DNA of 64,000 nucleotides from the NCBI RefSeq assembly GCF_000690055.1, contig NZ_JJNZ01000038.1, forward strand, positions 1 through 64,000, in the 5' to 3' direction. The notes beneath the pieces were generated by a model. It was not told the origin of the DNA. It saw nothing but the letters and a program-made list of their open reading frames with translations, and ran no database searches. Origin of the DNA: Pseudoalteromonas fuliginea (GTDB taxonomy: Bacteria; Pseudomonadota; Gammaproteobacteria; Enterobacterales; Alteromonadaceae). This document shows positions 46,412 through 54,152 of this stretch, one piece after another. Each line of letters opens with the position of its first letter. Positions within the stretch are counted from its first letter, which is position 1. Made by a program: the position numbers and the translations under genes.

Positions 46412-46978
46412 ATGTCAGCACCAAAAATTATCGCTCTAGCAGGAAGCCTTCGCCAAGAAAGCTTTAATCAAAAAATTATTAATGAAGCAGCACGTTTTGC
46501 TCTACAAACAGGTGCTGAAGTAGAAGTAATAAAGCTAAACGAATTAAACATCCCACTATTTAACGAAGACATAGAAGCGCAAGGCACACCAAGCGATGTA
46601 CAGCTTTTAAAAGACAAGCTACGTACAGCCGACGGTATTTTACTAGCAAGCCCAGAGTACAACGGCTCTATTACCGCAGCACTAAAAAACGCCATTGATT
46701 GGGCATCGCGCACAGAACAAGGTGCTGTTCCTGCTTTTCGTAATAAAGTGGTCGCTTTGTTTGCAGCATCGCCAGGTGGGCTTGGTGGATTACGAGGTTT
46801 AAATCATGTGCGTGATATATTAAGCGGCATTGGTTCATTAGTGCTTGCCGATCAGCTTGCTGTACCCGCTGTACACTCTTTGTTTGATGAAAATGGGCAA
46901 ATAAATGAACCTGTAACAGCTGAAAAAGTATCAGCCCTTGCTCATCAATTAGTAAGCGTTGCAAGTAAGTTAAAATAA
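46412..46978 (+). CDS. NADPH-dependent FMN/quinone reductase
   Basis: A 188-residue flavodoxin-like reductase of the ChrR/YieF group. The FMN-binding loop is LAGSLRQESFNQKI, followed by LLASPEYNGSITAALKNAIDW and LFAASPGGLGGLRGL. Such enzymes reduce quinones, azo compounds or chromate and guard against oxidative stress. The divergent LysR gene probably controls it. It converges on the terB gene with 17 bases between stops. Confidence 0.87.
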   Translation: MSAPKIIALAGSLRQESFNQKIINEAARFALQTGAEVEVIKLNELNIPLFNEDIEAQGTPSDVQLLKDKLRTADGILLASPEYNGSITAALKNAIDWASRTEQGAVPAFRNKVVALFAASPGGLGGLRGLNHVRDILSGIGSLVLADQLAVPAVHSLFDENGQINEPVTAEKVSALAHQLVSVASKLK

Positions 46979-46995
46979 CTTGCACGCCCGCTTAC

Positions 46996-47436
46996 TTACT
47001 TTGTCGCCGCTATTTTTGCGGCGATAAAATCGGTATGCGTTACATATAAAAGCCCTGCGACTTTACGTATTACGTAGTCTTCTTGGGGATCTATTTCCCC
47101 ATCGGCATACGCTAAGCGCCATAATAGTTCTATTATTTCTATTCGCTGTACCGCGCTGCAATGCTCATTAATCTGTTTTGAAAACTGAAAGTAATCTATC
47201 GCACCATCCAAACTACTCGCCGCATTAGTAGTGAGCTCATCAACTTCGATATCTGTTAAATTAAAGTACTTTTTTAAGGTTACAGTCAGGGTTTGTTGTT
47301 CATCATGTTCAAGCTTGGTGTCGGCACGCATTACTTCAATAAGCAATGCAGCCACAGCTGTTTTTAAATCGTGTGGCTCTATACTTGGCTCTTGATCATC
47401 GAATACTGCAAAAAGCTGTTTTATTTGTTTGAACAT
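46996..47436 (-). CDS. TerB-like tellurite resistance domain protein
   Basis: About 146 residues from the ATG at 47436, which has AAGGGAT 8 bases upstream; the preceding GTG codon is also in frame. All-helical, acidic: AAVAALLIEVMRADTKLEHDEQQTL, and IIELLWRLAYADGEIDPQEDYVIRKVAGLLYV, the two metal-coordinating halves of a TerB fold. No other ter genes are nearby. Function outside tellurite resistance is likely but unknown. Confidence 0.82.
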   Translation of the reverse strand: MFKQIKQLFAVFDDQEPSIEPHDLKTAVAALLIEVMRADTKLEHDEQQTLTVTLKKYFNLTDIEVDELTTNAASSLDGAIDYFQFSKQINEHCSAVQRIEIIELLWRLAYADGEIDPQEDYVIRKVAGLLYVTHTDFIAAKIAATK

Positions 47437-47535
47437 CACGTTATCCCTTTTTGGGTGTTAGACTGAATATAAAGAAATCGAACTTGTATAAGTAATTAAT
47501 GGGTATAAAGTTCGCAAATTAAAGGATACATTTTT

Positions 47536-47916
47536 ATGAAAGGATTAAACTCCCCACGCTTCACTATAGGTGCGATACTGGTGGCCCTTTCGAGCGCAAA
47601 TACAGCCTTTGCTGAAAAAGCCGAAACAGAAAAACTCTACGACTTTGACAACAAAGTGCATTACTACCAAACAAAAATTGGCGAAGACAATTATAAAATA
47701 AAAATTAAGTCTGACGATTACAAACACTTTTTCAACCAAAGCGTATTTTTATTACGCCATGCTGAGCGCTTATGTCGTGGCAACACCTTTATGTTGAAAG
47801 TGCTTGAAGGCGTGCAAGAATATGAACGTTTTCCAACTAAGCCACGCGCCTATCAACCAGATTTAAGTGTTTTACTACAATGCGAAACTAAAGAAGATAC
47901 AAGCAAGGGCAAGTAA
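47536..47916 (+). CDS. Small exported protein, function unknown
   Basis: A 126-residue protein with an N-terminal signal (RFTIGAILVALSSANTAFAEKAE). The mature part is about 100 residues, polar and basic, with two Cys (HAERLCRGNTF and LLQCETKED) that may pair. AAAGGA lies before the ATG. No family is recognised. It converges on the next gene with 2 bases between stops. Confidence 0.6.
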   Translation: MKGLNSPRFTIGAILVALSSANTAFAEKAETEKLYDFDNKVHYYQTKIGEDNYKIKIKSDDYKHFFNQSVFLLRHAERLCRGNTFMLKVLEGVQEYERFPTKPRAYQPDLSVLLQCETKEDTSKGK

Positions 47917-47918
47917 CC

Positions 47919-48512
47919 TTAGTCTTTATAACCCCAAGGTGCTGATGGTGGAGTAATCGGTTTAGTTAAATCAAAATCCACCTTAAACTCACGTCCTTGG
48001 CGAATTAATCGATAAGTAAATACTTCCGGGTAAATATACATTTGCCATATATTACCTACAGACTGTGCAATCCCTTGTTTTACAAATAACTCTTTAGAGT
48101 ACTGGTCTGCTGGAAACGACTGCATTTGTGCAAACCCTGCATCAAGCGTATGGCCACCATACATAGTTGATGCGTCGTCGCTGCCATCTTTATGACGATG
48201 ATCGTGTTTTAAACTCAAGCCACTTCCCGTTTTTGTTATGATCCATGTACGTGATGCATCATCACCCACATGAAACGGTACTTGTAGCTCAGTGTCGGTA
48301 CATTTACGAACATGCATAACCAGTTTTTTATTCTCAAATGAACTTGGCCCTTTTGCATTATCTACACTTACTTTACCCTCAAACGCTTTACCACAATGCG
48401 CGGCAATACTATTAAAAAAGGCATCGTGAGTAGGAATAGACACCAAAGGTGCAGGGCGTGCAAAGGCTGTTGATGTGGCAAGTATTAGAGTTGCTGCCGT
48501 TAATAATTTCAT
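47919..48512 (-). CDS. Exported protein of unknown function, 197 residues
   Basis: Signal peptide MKLLTAATLILATSTAFARP. The mature domain has a Cys pair (AHCGKAFEG and VRKCTDTE), SRTWIITKTGSGLSLKHDH, and a His/Asp stretch (KHDHRHKDGSDDAS) that looks metal-binding. The C-terminus is VDFDLTKPITPPSAPWGYKD. I have seen comparable proteins annotated only as hypothetical in marine gammaproteobacteria. It shares a strand with the SRPBCC-type gene 43 bases upstream. Confidence 0.62.
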   Translation of the reverse strand: MKLLTAATLILATSTAFARPAPLVSIPTHDAFFNSIAAHCGKAFEGKVSVDNAKGPSSFENKKLVMHVRKCTDTELQVPFHVGDDASRTWIITKTGSGLSLKHDHRHKDGSDDASTMYGGHTLDAGFAQMQSFPADQYSKELFVKQGIAQSVGNIWQMYIYPEVFTYRLIRQGREFKVDFDLTKPITPPSAPWGYKD

Positions 48513-48555
48513 AAGTCACCATTATAATAATTTTTCAATACCATAGCGGCTTAAG

Positions 48556-49542
48556 TTAATTATGGGAAATAACTGCGATAAGTGACTTTTCAGCTCTGTT
48601 TTTCATCAACGTTAAAAGTGAATGATGGAAATCTTGAAATATCACCTCTCCCCATATTCGCGAATAAACACCAAAATTTGTATTGTCTTGCACGGTCGTT
48701 TTTAACGTTAAAATTGTATTGCCGCCTTTATCTTCAGTTAACTCATATCCACCGTAAAGAGGTGAAAAGTATTCGCCGCCAAGTTTTACGTGTTTATCGA
48801 GTGCGTCATCGGGAATAGCATCTGGGTCTATGTCAAATCTATAAAGCATCTGTTTATTTGGTTGCCAATCCGTAATAACTTCTTTAAATATAACCCCTTT
48901 TTGCCAAGTACTTGTGCGAACAGCGCCTATACCGCTTGCATTCATACTTGCCTTTAATGGCTTTGGTACACCAATTAATTGAGTGAGTGAAAAAGGCACT
49001 TCCTGTGGTTTTATATCACTCACATTAGCTAACTGTTGCCATACAACATTGATGGGCGCGTTAATAGTTATTGAATTTGTTACTTCGTATGTTTTTGATA
49101 AATTTAAAAAATTAACTTCAATAGGTGAGAGCAATATAGGTAACAACGCGATTGATAATAAAGAACTATTCGCTTTTTTTATTTCACGCTTTCTAACAAA
49201 ACCCGCAAGTAATCCACCAATGCTGGCAAAAAACATAAAAGCAGGCAAAGCCATAGCCACACAAATACTGCCTTCAAGTAAAGTAATTACACTTACAAAT
49301 AAAAAAACAAAAATAGGCTGCCAAGCAATTGTCACCATTTGCCTTTTAGTTAATATTTCTGTGCTTTTAAATTCAAAGTGAATACGAATATAACCAATTG
49401 CAACAGGCACTAAAAACATAAATGATATAGAGACTAAGCTACCTAAATTATAAGCATTGAATAGCTCTATAAACAGCCGCATAAATATGCCGTAAAGCGT
49501 ACCAAGTAAAATACCAATTGATTTAGGGGAGTTGAGTTGCAT
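48556..49542 (-). CDS. Membrane protein with SRPBCC/START-like domain
   Basis: A 328-residue protein. Four or five hydrophobic helices in the first half (about 8-26, 33-52, 72-92, 95-115 and a short one near 127-140), then a C-terminal ligand-binding fold (about 155-320) beginning SITINAPINVVWQQLANVSDI and ending EVIFQDFHHSLLTLMKNRAE, typical of polyketide-cyclase/SRPBCC domains. The substrate is unknown. The coupling of a membrane part and SRPBCC domain suggests lipid or hydrophobic ligand handling. Confidence 0.65.
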   Translation of the reverse strand: MQLNSPKSIGILLGTLYGIFMRLFIELFNAYNLGSLVSISFMFLVPVAIGYIRIHFEFKSTEILTKRQMVTIAWQPIFVFLFVSVITLLEGSICVAMALPAFMFFASIGGLLAGFVRKREIKKANSSLLSIALLPILLSPIEVNFLNLSKTYEVTNSITINAPINVVWQQLANVSDIKPQEVPFSLTQLIGVPKPLKASMNASGIGAVRTSTWQKGVIFKEVITDWQPNKQMLYRFDIDPDAIPDDALDKHVKLGGEYFSPLYGGYELTEDKGGNTILTLKTTVQDNTNFGVYSRIWGEVIFQDFHHSLLTLMKNRAEKSLIAVISHN

Positions 49543-49614
49543 CTCTATTCTTTATTGTTGTTATTAACAATCCGAAAATAACAGAAGTATTATTTCACCA
49601 CAAATAAAACGAAA

Positions 49615-49770
49615 TTAACGGCTGCCACCAATAAGCTTTTCAAACAAAGCGGCTTTAACAACCACTAAGACTAAAGGATAATAACCTGCCGTTAACACTA
49701 TACTATTAGGTAAATAGTGCTCCGCCTCCTTAATGATACATTCAATATTATGATTTATAAAAACTTTAAA
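49615..49770 (-). pseudogene. Possible remnant of a membrane-protein gene end
   Basis: A minus-strand frame of 51 codons with no ATG, GTG or TTG at its head. It ends HYLPNSIVLTAGYYPLVLVV, then KAALFEKLIGGSR and a stop. The hydrophobic run and amphipathic tail look protein-like, but the frame is preceded by a TGA (49771-49773). Either it is a decayed fragment or a chance frame in the upstream spacer of the next gene. Confidence 0.3.
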
Positions 49771-49960
49771 TCATTTTGTGTAGTTTTATAATTTTTAACG
49801 TAAAGCTGATTGTCAGATTAACTGTATTAAAAACAACCATGCACGACCTTTTGCCTATACATAGCAGCCCAAAAGCTGATCTACCCTGCATGTTCAATAT
49901 TCATTTGCTTTAACAAAAGCCGTATTTATTTGATTAAGCAACAATGTTGCAGGAGAACGC
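49771..49960. other. Promoter spacer of the DUF3360-type gene
   Basis: Together with the remnant to its left this makes about 420 bases without a convincing gene. The right end has the ribosome site GCAGGAGAACGC before the ATG at 49961. Confidence 0.5.
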
Positions 49961-51460
49961 ATGCAAACTACACCACCCGGTGATGCACCATCAAACACGC
50001 ACAAGAATGCTCAAAGCTACGAGCAGCTTCACAAACCGAGTTCAGAGTTTAATACTCGCGACGAGTATCTCGAACATGAATTACAGATTATGCAGCCTAA
50101 ACGCTGGCGTCCTAATTTACCGTTTAGAGATTACCGATTTGAATTTGAAGACACCATTCCAGCAATGGCGGGCACTATTGGTAAAGTCGTTATGGTGGGG
50201 GCTATTGCGGCAACATTTGCAGCACCTCTTGGTTTAAGCGATGCCTTTGTTTTAGAAAACGTGCGCTACGAATTACTCATTGTTTCTATTTTTATCATCT
50301 TATTCTCAGGCTTTATTTTACCAACAGCTAACTTGGCTGGTACTCATGGCCCTCTTATACCGTTAATTCCTATTGTAGTTGCAGCTGGCGGCCACCCTAT
50401 GGCGTTTGGCTTACTCATTGGTGCCTTTGGTTTTATTTTGGCCATAACCAAAGGAGGAAGTATGCTCGCACGCCTAACCAGTAAAGGTGTATGTGGCGGG
50501 CTACTCATTTATTTAGGCTTTATTGGTACTATTTCGCAGGTTAAAAAGCTGTTTGCCTGGGCTGAGGCCATTGATATGGCGCATATTGCGTTTATTGTTA
50601 TTTTAGCCACCATTTTATTGTATGCGCTATTAGAGCACTTTAAAAAGCGTTGGTTAGCCGTGCCGTTAAGCTGCCTTATTGGTGGTGTGGTTGCCTTTGC
50701 TTTAGGCGCACCGTTTGAGTTTCATACTGCACCGGGTTTACCAAATATGAACCCAGCTTATTGGTGGGGTGAAAACACGGGCTGGATGCTTGGCCTGCCA
50801 ACACTTGAAAGCTTTGTGGTTGTACTCCCATTTGCAGTGCTCGCCGTTGCTATGTGGTCACCAGATTTTTTAGGTCATCAAGTATTTCAAAAAATAAGCT
50901 ATCCGCAACGTACTGAAAAAGTACAAATGAATATCGACGACACCATGCTGAGCGCATCGGTTAGACAAACATTTGGCTCACTTGCCGGTGGTGCTAACTT
51001 TACCTCATCGTGGGGAACCTACATTGTACCTGCTGCTATTGCTAAACGCCCTATTCCGGCTGGCGCTATTTTAACTGCATTATTTTGTATTATTGCTGGT
51101 TTATGGGGTTACCCTATGGATTTAGCCATTTGGCAACCTGTGCTTTGTGTTGCGCTTATTGTAGGAGTGTTTATTCCGCTACTTGAAGCTGGCATGGAAA
51201 TGACGCGCGAAGGCAAAACAACGCAATCAGCCGCTATTGTGGTGTTTGCTTCGACCTTGGTTAATCCTGCTTTTGGTTGGTCACTTACTATGTTACTTGA
51301 TAACTTAGGGCTGATTGGCTGTAAAGAGCGCAGCGCTGAGCTAACTAAAATGAGCCGCTGGGTGATTCCACTTATTATGTTTGTGTTACTTACCACTGTA
51401 ATGGCAATTGTAGGCATGTTACCTGGTATACCTGCGTTGATGGCTGACTTTAGACATTAA
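49961..51460 (+). CDS. DUF3360 family membrane protein (transporter-like)
   Basis: A 499-residue integral membrane protein with a soluble N-terminus of about 65 residues (HELQIMQPKRWRPNLPFRDYR) and about twelve helices with a NCS2/SulP-like pattern. The segment TANLAGTHGPLIPLIPIVVAAGGHPMAF and FGSLAGGANFTSSWGTYIVP look like substrate half-helices. Similar Vibrio and Alteromonadales proteins are labelled DUF3360, and I recall only that family name. The substrate is unknown. A strong terminator follows. AGGAG at 49952-49956 fixes the start. Confidence 0.75.
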   Translation: MQTTPPGDAPSNTHKNAQSYEQLHKPSSEFNTRDEYLEHELQIMQPKRWRPNLPFRDYRFEFEDTIPAMAGTIGKVVMVGAIAATFAAPLGLSDAFVLENVRYELLIVSIFIILFSGFILPTANLAGTHGPLIPLIPIVVAAGGHPMAFGLLIGAFGFILAITKGGSMLARLTSKGVCGGLLIYLGFIGTISQVKKLFAWAEAIDMAHIAFIVILATILLYALLEHFKKRWLAVPLSCLIGGVVAFALGAPFEFHTAPGLPNMNPAYWWGENTGWMLGLPTLESFVVVLPFAVLAVAMWSPDFLGHQVFQKISYPQRTEKVQMNIDDTMLSASVRQTFGSLAGGANFTSSWGTYIVPAAIAKRPIPAGAILTALFCIIAGLWGYPMDLAIWQPVLCVALIVGVFIPLLEAGMEMTREGKTTQSAAIVVFASTLVNPAFGWSLTMLLDNLGLIGCKERSAELTKMSRWVIPLIMFVLLTTVMAIVGMLPGIPALMADFRH

Positions 51461-51492
51461 GCCTTAACTACCACATCTAATATTTACCCGCA

Positions 51493-51520
51493 AAAAAGCA
51501 CGGCAATTGCCGTGCTTTTT
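51493..51520. terminator. Strong bidirectional terminator after the DUF3360-type gene
   Basis: A 28-base palindrome: AAAAAGCACGGCAA paired with TTGCCGTGCTTTTT. It marks the left limit of the region that holds the leuD remnant. Confidence 0.9.
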
Positions 51521-51553
51521 AATACGTGATTTTACTATATAAAGATTAAACAA

Positions 51554-51690
51554 TTACTGCCAAGGGCGCTCAGTAGCGAGTTGCTTTTCAAACGTATCAA
51601 TTTGTGGGTTTAGCGTTTCGGTTACACAAATACAGTCTAAGCCACCTCAGAACACGCTCATTTCGCTTATCCTCTAATACTATAATGTGA
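51554..51690 (-). pseudogene. Internally deleted, diverged leuD copy (with leuC end traces)
   Basis: The first part, 51554-51646, encodes a LeuD C-terminus of 30 codons plus stop; 25 of 30 residues agree with intact leuD by my alignment, and many base changes are silent. It is followed directly by the leuD start region (ACGCTCAT, 51654-51661) and leuC-end-like TCCTCTAATA (51670-51679) and GTGAC (51687-51691). About 500 bases of leuD between are missing. The remnant lies in the same orientation as leuD, about 1.9 kb to the left, beyond the HipA/HIRAN genes. Confidence 0.85.
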
Positions 51691-51702
51691 CTAAAACTAT
51701 GA

Positions 51703-51739
51703 CAGGGCTTACCTAAACTTCGTTTATAAGTAAGCCCTG
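51703..51739. other. Hairpin in front of the kinase gene
   Basis: CAGGGCTTAC (51703-51712) pairs with GTAAGCCCTG (51730-51739). An inner stem TAAAC/GTTTA closes on TTC. It stands between the leuD remnant and the kinase gene and could be a terminator, an operator or a recombination-related structure. Confidence 0.5.
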
Positions 51740-51865
51740 CCGATTTATAAATAGTTATCGTTCCTAACTAAACATATTGCCTATACAAGACTGGTATTGA
51801 GTTAACTTCAAAAAAGTCCTAATGTATTACGATTACAATCAAACCAGATTATAAAGGAATATAAA

Positions 51866-52804
51866 TTGATCGAATTAATTGATGTAACTGTTTGGGCAGG
51901 TGATGAACATCATGCTATTTTCCCAATTGGGGCTAGGGATAAAGAGATGTTGTGGTCTCCTGAAGGTGTAATTCACAAGAACCTCAGGTCCGCTTGGCCA
52001 TATTTATTCAAACAATCAATATATCGATACCCAGATCAGTATTGGACTGAAATAATAGCTTATATCATATCTAAATATATTGGTGTTGATGTCCCAAAGG
52101 CATACCCTGCGATTAAGGAAAGTAATGAAGGGGTCGTCTGTGGCTCACTTATAGAGTGGTTTTATGATGTTGAAACTGAACGTTTTGTTCATGCTGGCTC
52201 TTACTTCAAACGTATTATTTCAGATTTTGATGATAAGAGTGGTAAACAACATAACCTTATTGACATGATGACATTCATTAGGGGGCTGTCAATTAACGCA
52301 TCATTAAAAACAGATCGCCTAAAATGGTTAGCCGATATGGCATTTTTTGACTCATTGATAGGTAATACTGATAGACATCAGGAAAACTGGGGAGTTATTT
52401 TTCAGAAGGATGATAAAACTCGTTTAAGCCCTCTTTTCGATAATGGCACAGCATTAGGACATGAAAGATTCTTAGATAAAATAAAAGACTGGGATGAAAA
52501 TAGAATTCGTGCATATCTAACTAAGGGATGCCATCACCTAAGGTTCTCCAGAGAAGATACAAAAAAAAGGATCCCACACTTTCAATTAATTAAGGGTATA
52601 GTTAGTGCAGATGCTAAAATTAAAGTCTATGTTCAGCAAAAGCTTGATAACTTGGATTTAGAAGGTATGCTTGCTGAGATCCACACATTGACAGAGATAA
52701 AAGTTGATGTTCCGTTCAGTAATGAACGATTTGACTGGATAAGACGTAATATCATATCTCGGTTAACATTAATTAAAGAAGAATTGAATAATGATAACAA
52801 TTGA
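51866..52804 (+). CDS. HipA-like Ser/Thr kinase, putative toxin
   Basis: A 312-residue kinase starting at TTG (51866) with AAAGGAA 8 bases upstream; the N-terminal residues LIDVTVWAGDEHHAIFPIGA look family-like, supporting this start. Kinase motifs: Lys49 in LFKQS, Glu62 in YWTEIIAY, catalytic loop NTDRHQENWG (about 167-176) and metal-binding DNG (192-194) in LSPLFDNGTA. It corresponds to the HipA core without the N-terminal HipS-like domain. HipA kinases phosphorylate tRNA synthetases and arrest translation. Its 3' end overlaps the HIRAN-domain gene by 14 bases. No HipB-type helix-turn-helix gene is nearby. Confidence 0.85.
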   Translation: MIELIDVTVWAGDEHHAIFPIGARDKEMLWSPEGVIHKNLRSAWPYLFKQSIYRYPDQYWTEIIAYIISKYIGVDVPKAYPAIKESNEGVVCGSLIEWFYDVETERFVHAGSYFKRIISDFDDKSGKQHNLIDMMTFIRGLSINASLKTDRLKWLADMAFFDSLIGNTDRHQENWGVIFQKDDKTRLSPLFDNGTALGHERFLDKIKDWDENRIRAYLTKGCHHLRFSREDTKKRIPHFQLIKGIVSADAKIKVYVQQKLDNLDLEGMLAEIHTLTEIKVDVPFSNERFDWIRRNIISRLTLIKEELNNDNN

Positions 52805-53483
52805 AAACTCAATACATGTAAATACACTGTTTCTGACTTGGCAATCAAACAAAGATCGCAATGAGCGTTACTTAGTAGGAAAGCTTGCAAAGTTAGATAG
52901 TGGTTTTGAGTTTTCTTACCTAAAAGAAACTCAAGATTTTAATACAGCTGTCGCTCAAGGTTTTTTAGGATATCCTGCATTTCCTATAAATAAAGGCTCT
53001 TTTACAAATAATGTACTAGCTACATTTATGAAAAGACTTCCTCCGCGGTCACGCCGAGACTTCAAAAAATATTTATTAAATCATGATTTACCAGAAAATT
53101 TTGATGGTAGTGATTTCGATTTAATTACACATACAGGTATTCAACTGCCCAGTGATGGTTTTGATTTAATACCAGCTCTGAATGAAGCAGTTATTCCATT
53201 TGACTATTTAATGGAGTTAGCTGGGACTCGATATTACTTAAAATATGACCAAATTCAGACCTTTAATTTGGGATCATCTGTAGAGCTTAGGTGCGAGGAC
53301 GATAACCCTTATGACTGCCAAGCTATCGCCGTTTATATGAATGGTTTACTTATCGGCTACGTTAATAAACTGTTTTGTCCTACAATAAGAGAGCTTATGA
53401 GTCGAAACCTAAAATGCTCTTTGGCAAAAATATCAGGTACTCAAGAAAGACCAATAATACACGTTATGCTTTCTGTTAGATAA
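52791..53483 (+). CDS. HipS-like plus HIRAN domain protein, putative antitoxin
   Basis: A 230-residue protein with ATG overlapping the kinase end by 14 bases. The N-terminal part (about 1-100: VGKLAKLDSGFEFSYL, FPINKGSF) resembles the HipS/HipA N-terminal subdomain. The C-terminal HIRAN domain (about 140-228) shows VELRCEDDNPYDCQAIAV, LIGYVNKLF and CSLAKISG. HIRAN domains bind DNA ends or distorted DNA. A phylogeny of HipA-homologous kinases described bicistronic operons with HipS-HIRAN antitoxins; I infer this is one of them. A terminator separates it from leuD. Confidence 0.78.
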   Translation: MITIENSIHVNTLFLTWQSNKDRNERYLVGKLAKLDSGFEFSYLKETQDFNTAVAQGFLGYPAFPINKGSFTNNVLATFMKRLPPRSRRDFKKYLLNHDLPENFDGSDFDLITHTGIQLPSDGFDLIPALNEAVIPFDYLMELAGTRYYLKYDQIQTFNLGSSVELRCEDDNPYDCQAIAVYMNGLLIGYVNKLFCPTIRELMSRNLKCSLAKISGTQERPIIHVMLSVR

Positions 53484-53504
53484 TTTTAGCCTGAAGTATT
53501 ACCC

Positions 53505-53532
53505 ATGAAACGCAGCATTTGCCGCGTTTCAT
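53505..53532. terminator. Hairpin between the HIRAN gene and leuD
   Basis: ATGAAACGC (53505-53513), loop of 10, GCGTTTCAT (53524-53532). It lies between convergent stops and can serve both. Confidence 0.75.
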
Positions 53533-53552
53533 TATCGTACTTTCAAATCTAC

Positions 53553-54152
53553 TTACTGCCAAGAACGCTCAGTAGCGAGTTGTTTTTCAAACGCATCTAT
53601 TTGTGGGTTTAGTGTTTCGGTTACACCAATAAAGTCTAAACCACTTAATAAGCGCTCTTTTACGTCTTTACGAATATCAAAACTAATTGGTGCAAACTTA
53701 CTGCTTGTTAGTGTTTGATTTTCAAGGTCGATTTCAATGTTTATATCGTCGTGCTGCTCGCTAAGTACAAACAATTGCTCAAGCGTATCGGCAGGTAATG
53801 CAATGGCTAACATTTGGTTGTTACCACAGTTATTAAAGAAAATATCTGCAAAGCTTTCAGCTAAAATAACTTCAAAGCCATATTGTTTAAGCGCCCATGG
53901 AGCGTGCTCTCGAGATGAGCCACAACCAAAGTTGTCGCGCGTTAATAATATTTGCGCACCCTGGTAGCATGGGCGATTTAAAATAAAATCAGGGTTTGGC
54001 TCGTCGTTATCTAGGTAGCGCCAATCATAAAACAATGCCGCATCAAAGCCTTCGCGGCTCGTTGATGTTAAAAACTGCTTAGGAATAATTTGGTCAGTAT
54101 CTACATTGTTTTTATCAAGTGGGGCCATTAAGCCACTAAAAAATACGCTCAT
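53553..54152 (-). CDS. leuD: 3-isopropylmalate dehydratase small subunit
   Basis: Small subunit of isopropylmalate isomerase. The 199-residue protein has the swivel-domain motifs NVDTDQIIPKQFL, FGCGSSREHAPWAL and FNNCGNNQMLAI. Length equals the family (about 200). Its ATG overlaps the leuC stop in TAATG. It is the last gene of leuABCD. A truncated second copy of its ends lies about 1.9 kb further left. Confidence 0.96.
   Translation of the reverse strand: MSVFFSGLMAPLDKNNVDTDQIIPKQFLTSTSREGFDAALFYDWRYLDNDEPNPDFILNRPCYQGAQILLTRDNFGCGSSREHAPWALKQYGFEVILAESFADIFFNNCGNNQMLAIALPADTLEQLFVLSEQHDDINIEIDLENQTLTSSKFAPISFDIRKDVKERLLSGLDFIGVTETLNPQIDAFEKQLATERSWQ

Noticed and set aside
48983..49381. 132-codon plus-strand frame with hydrophobic segments
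   Set aside because: Antisense to the SRPBCC-type membrane protein, which has coherent helices and a domain match.
49944..50237. Alternative 97-codon plus frame at the DUF3360 gene start
   Set aside because: Out of frame with the long membrane protein, which has the AGGAG site and family motifs.
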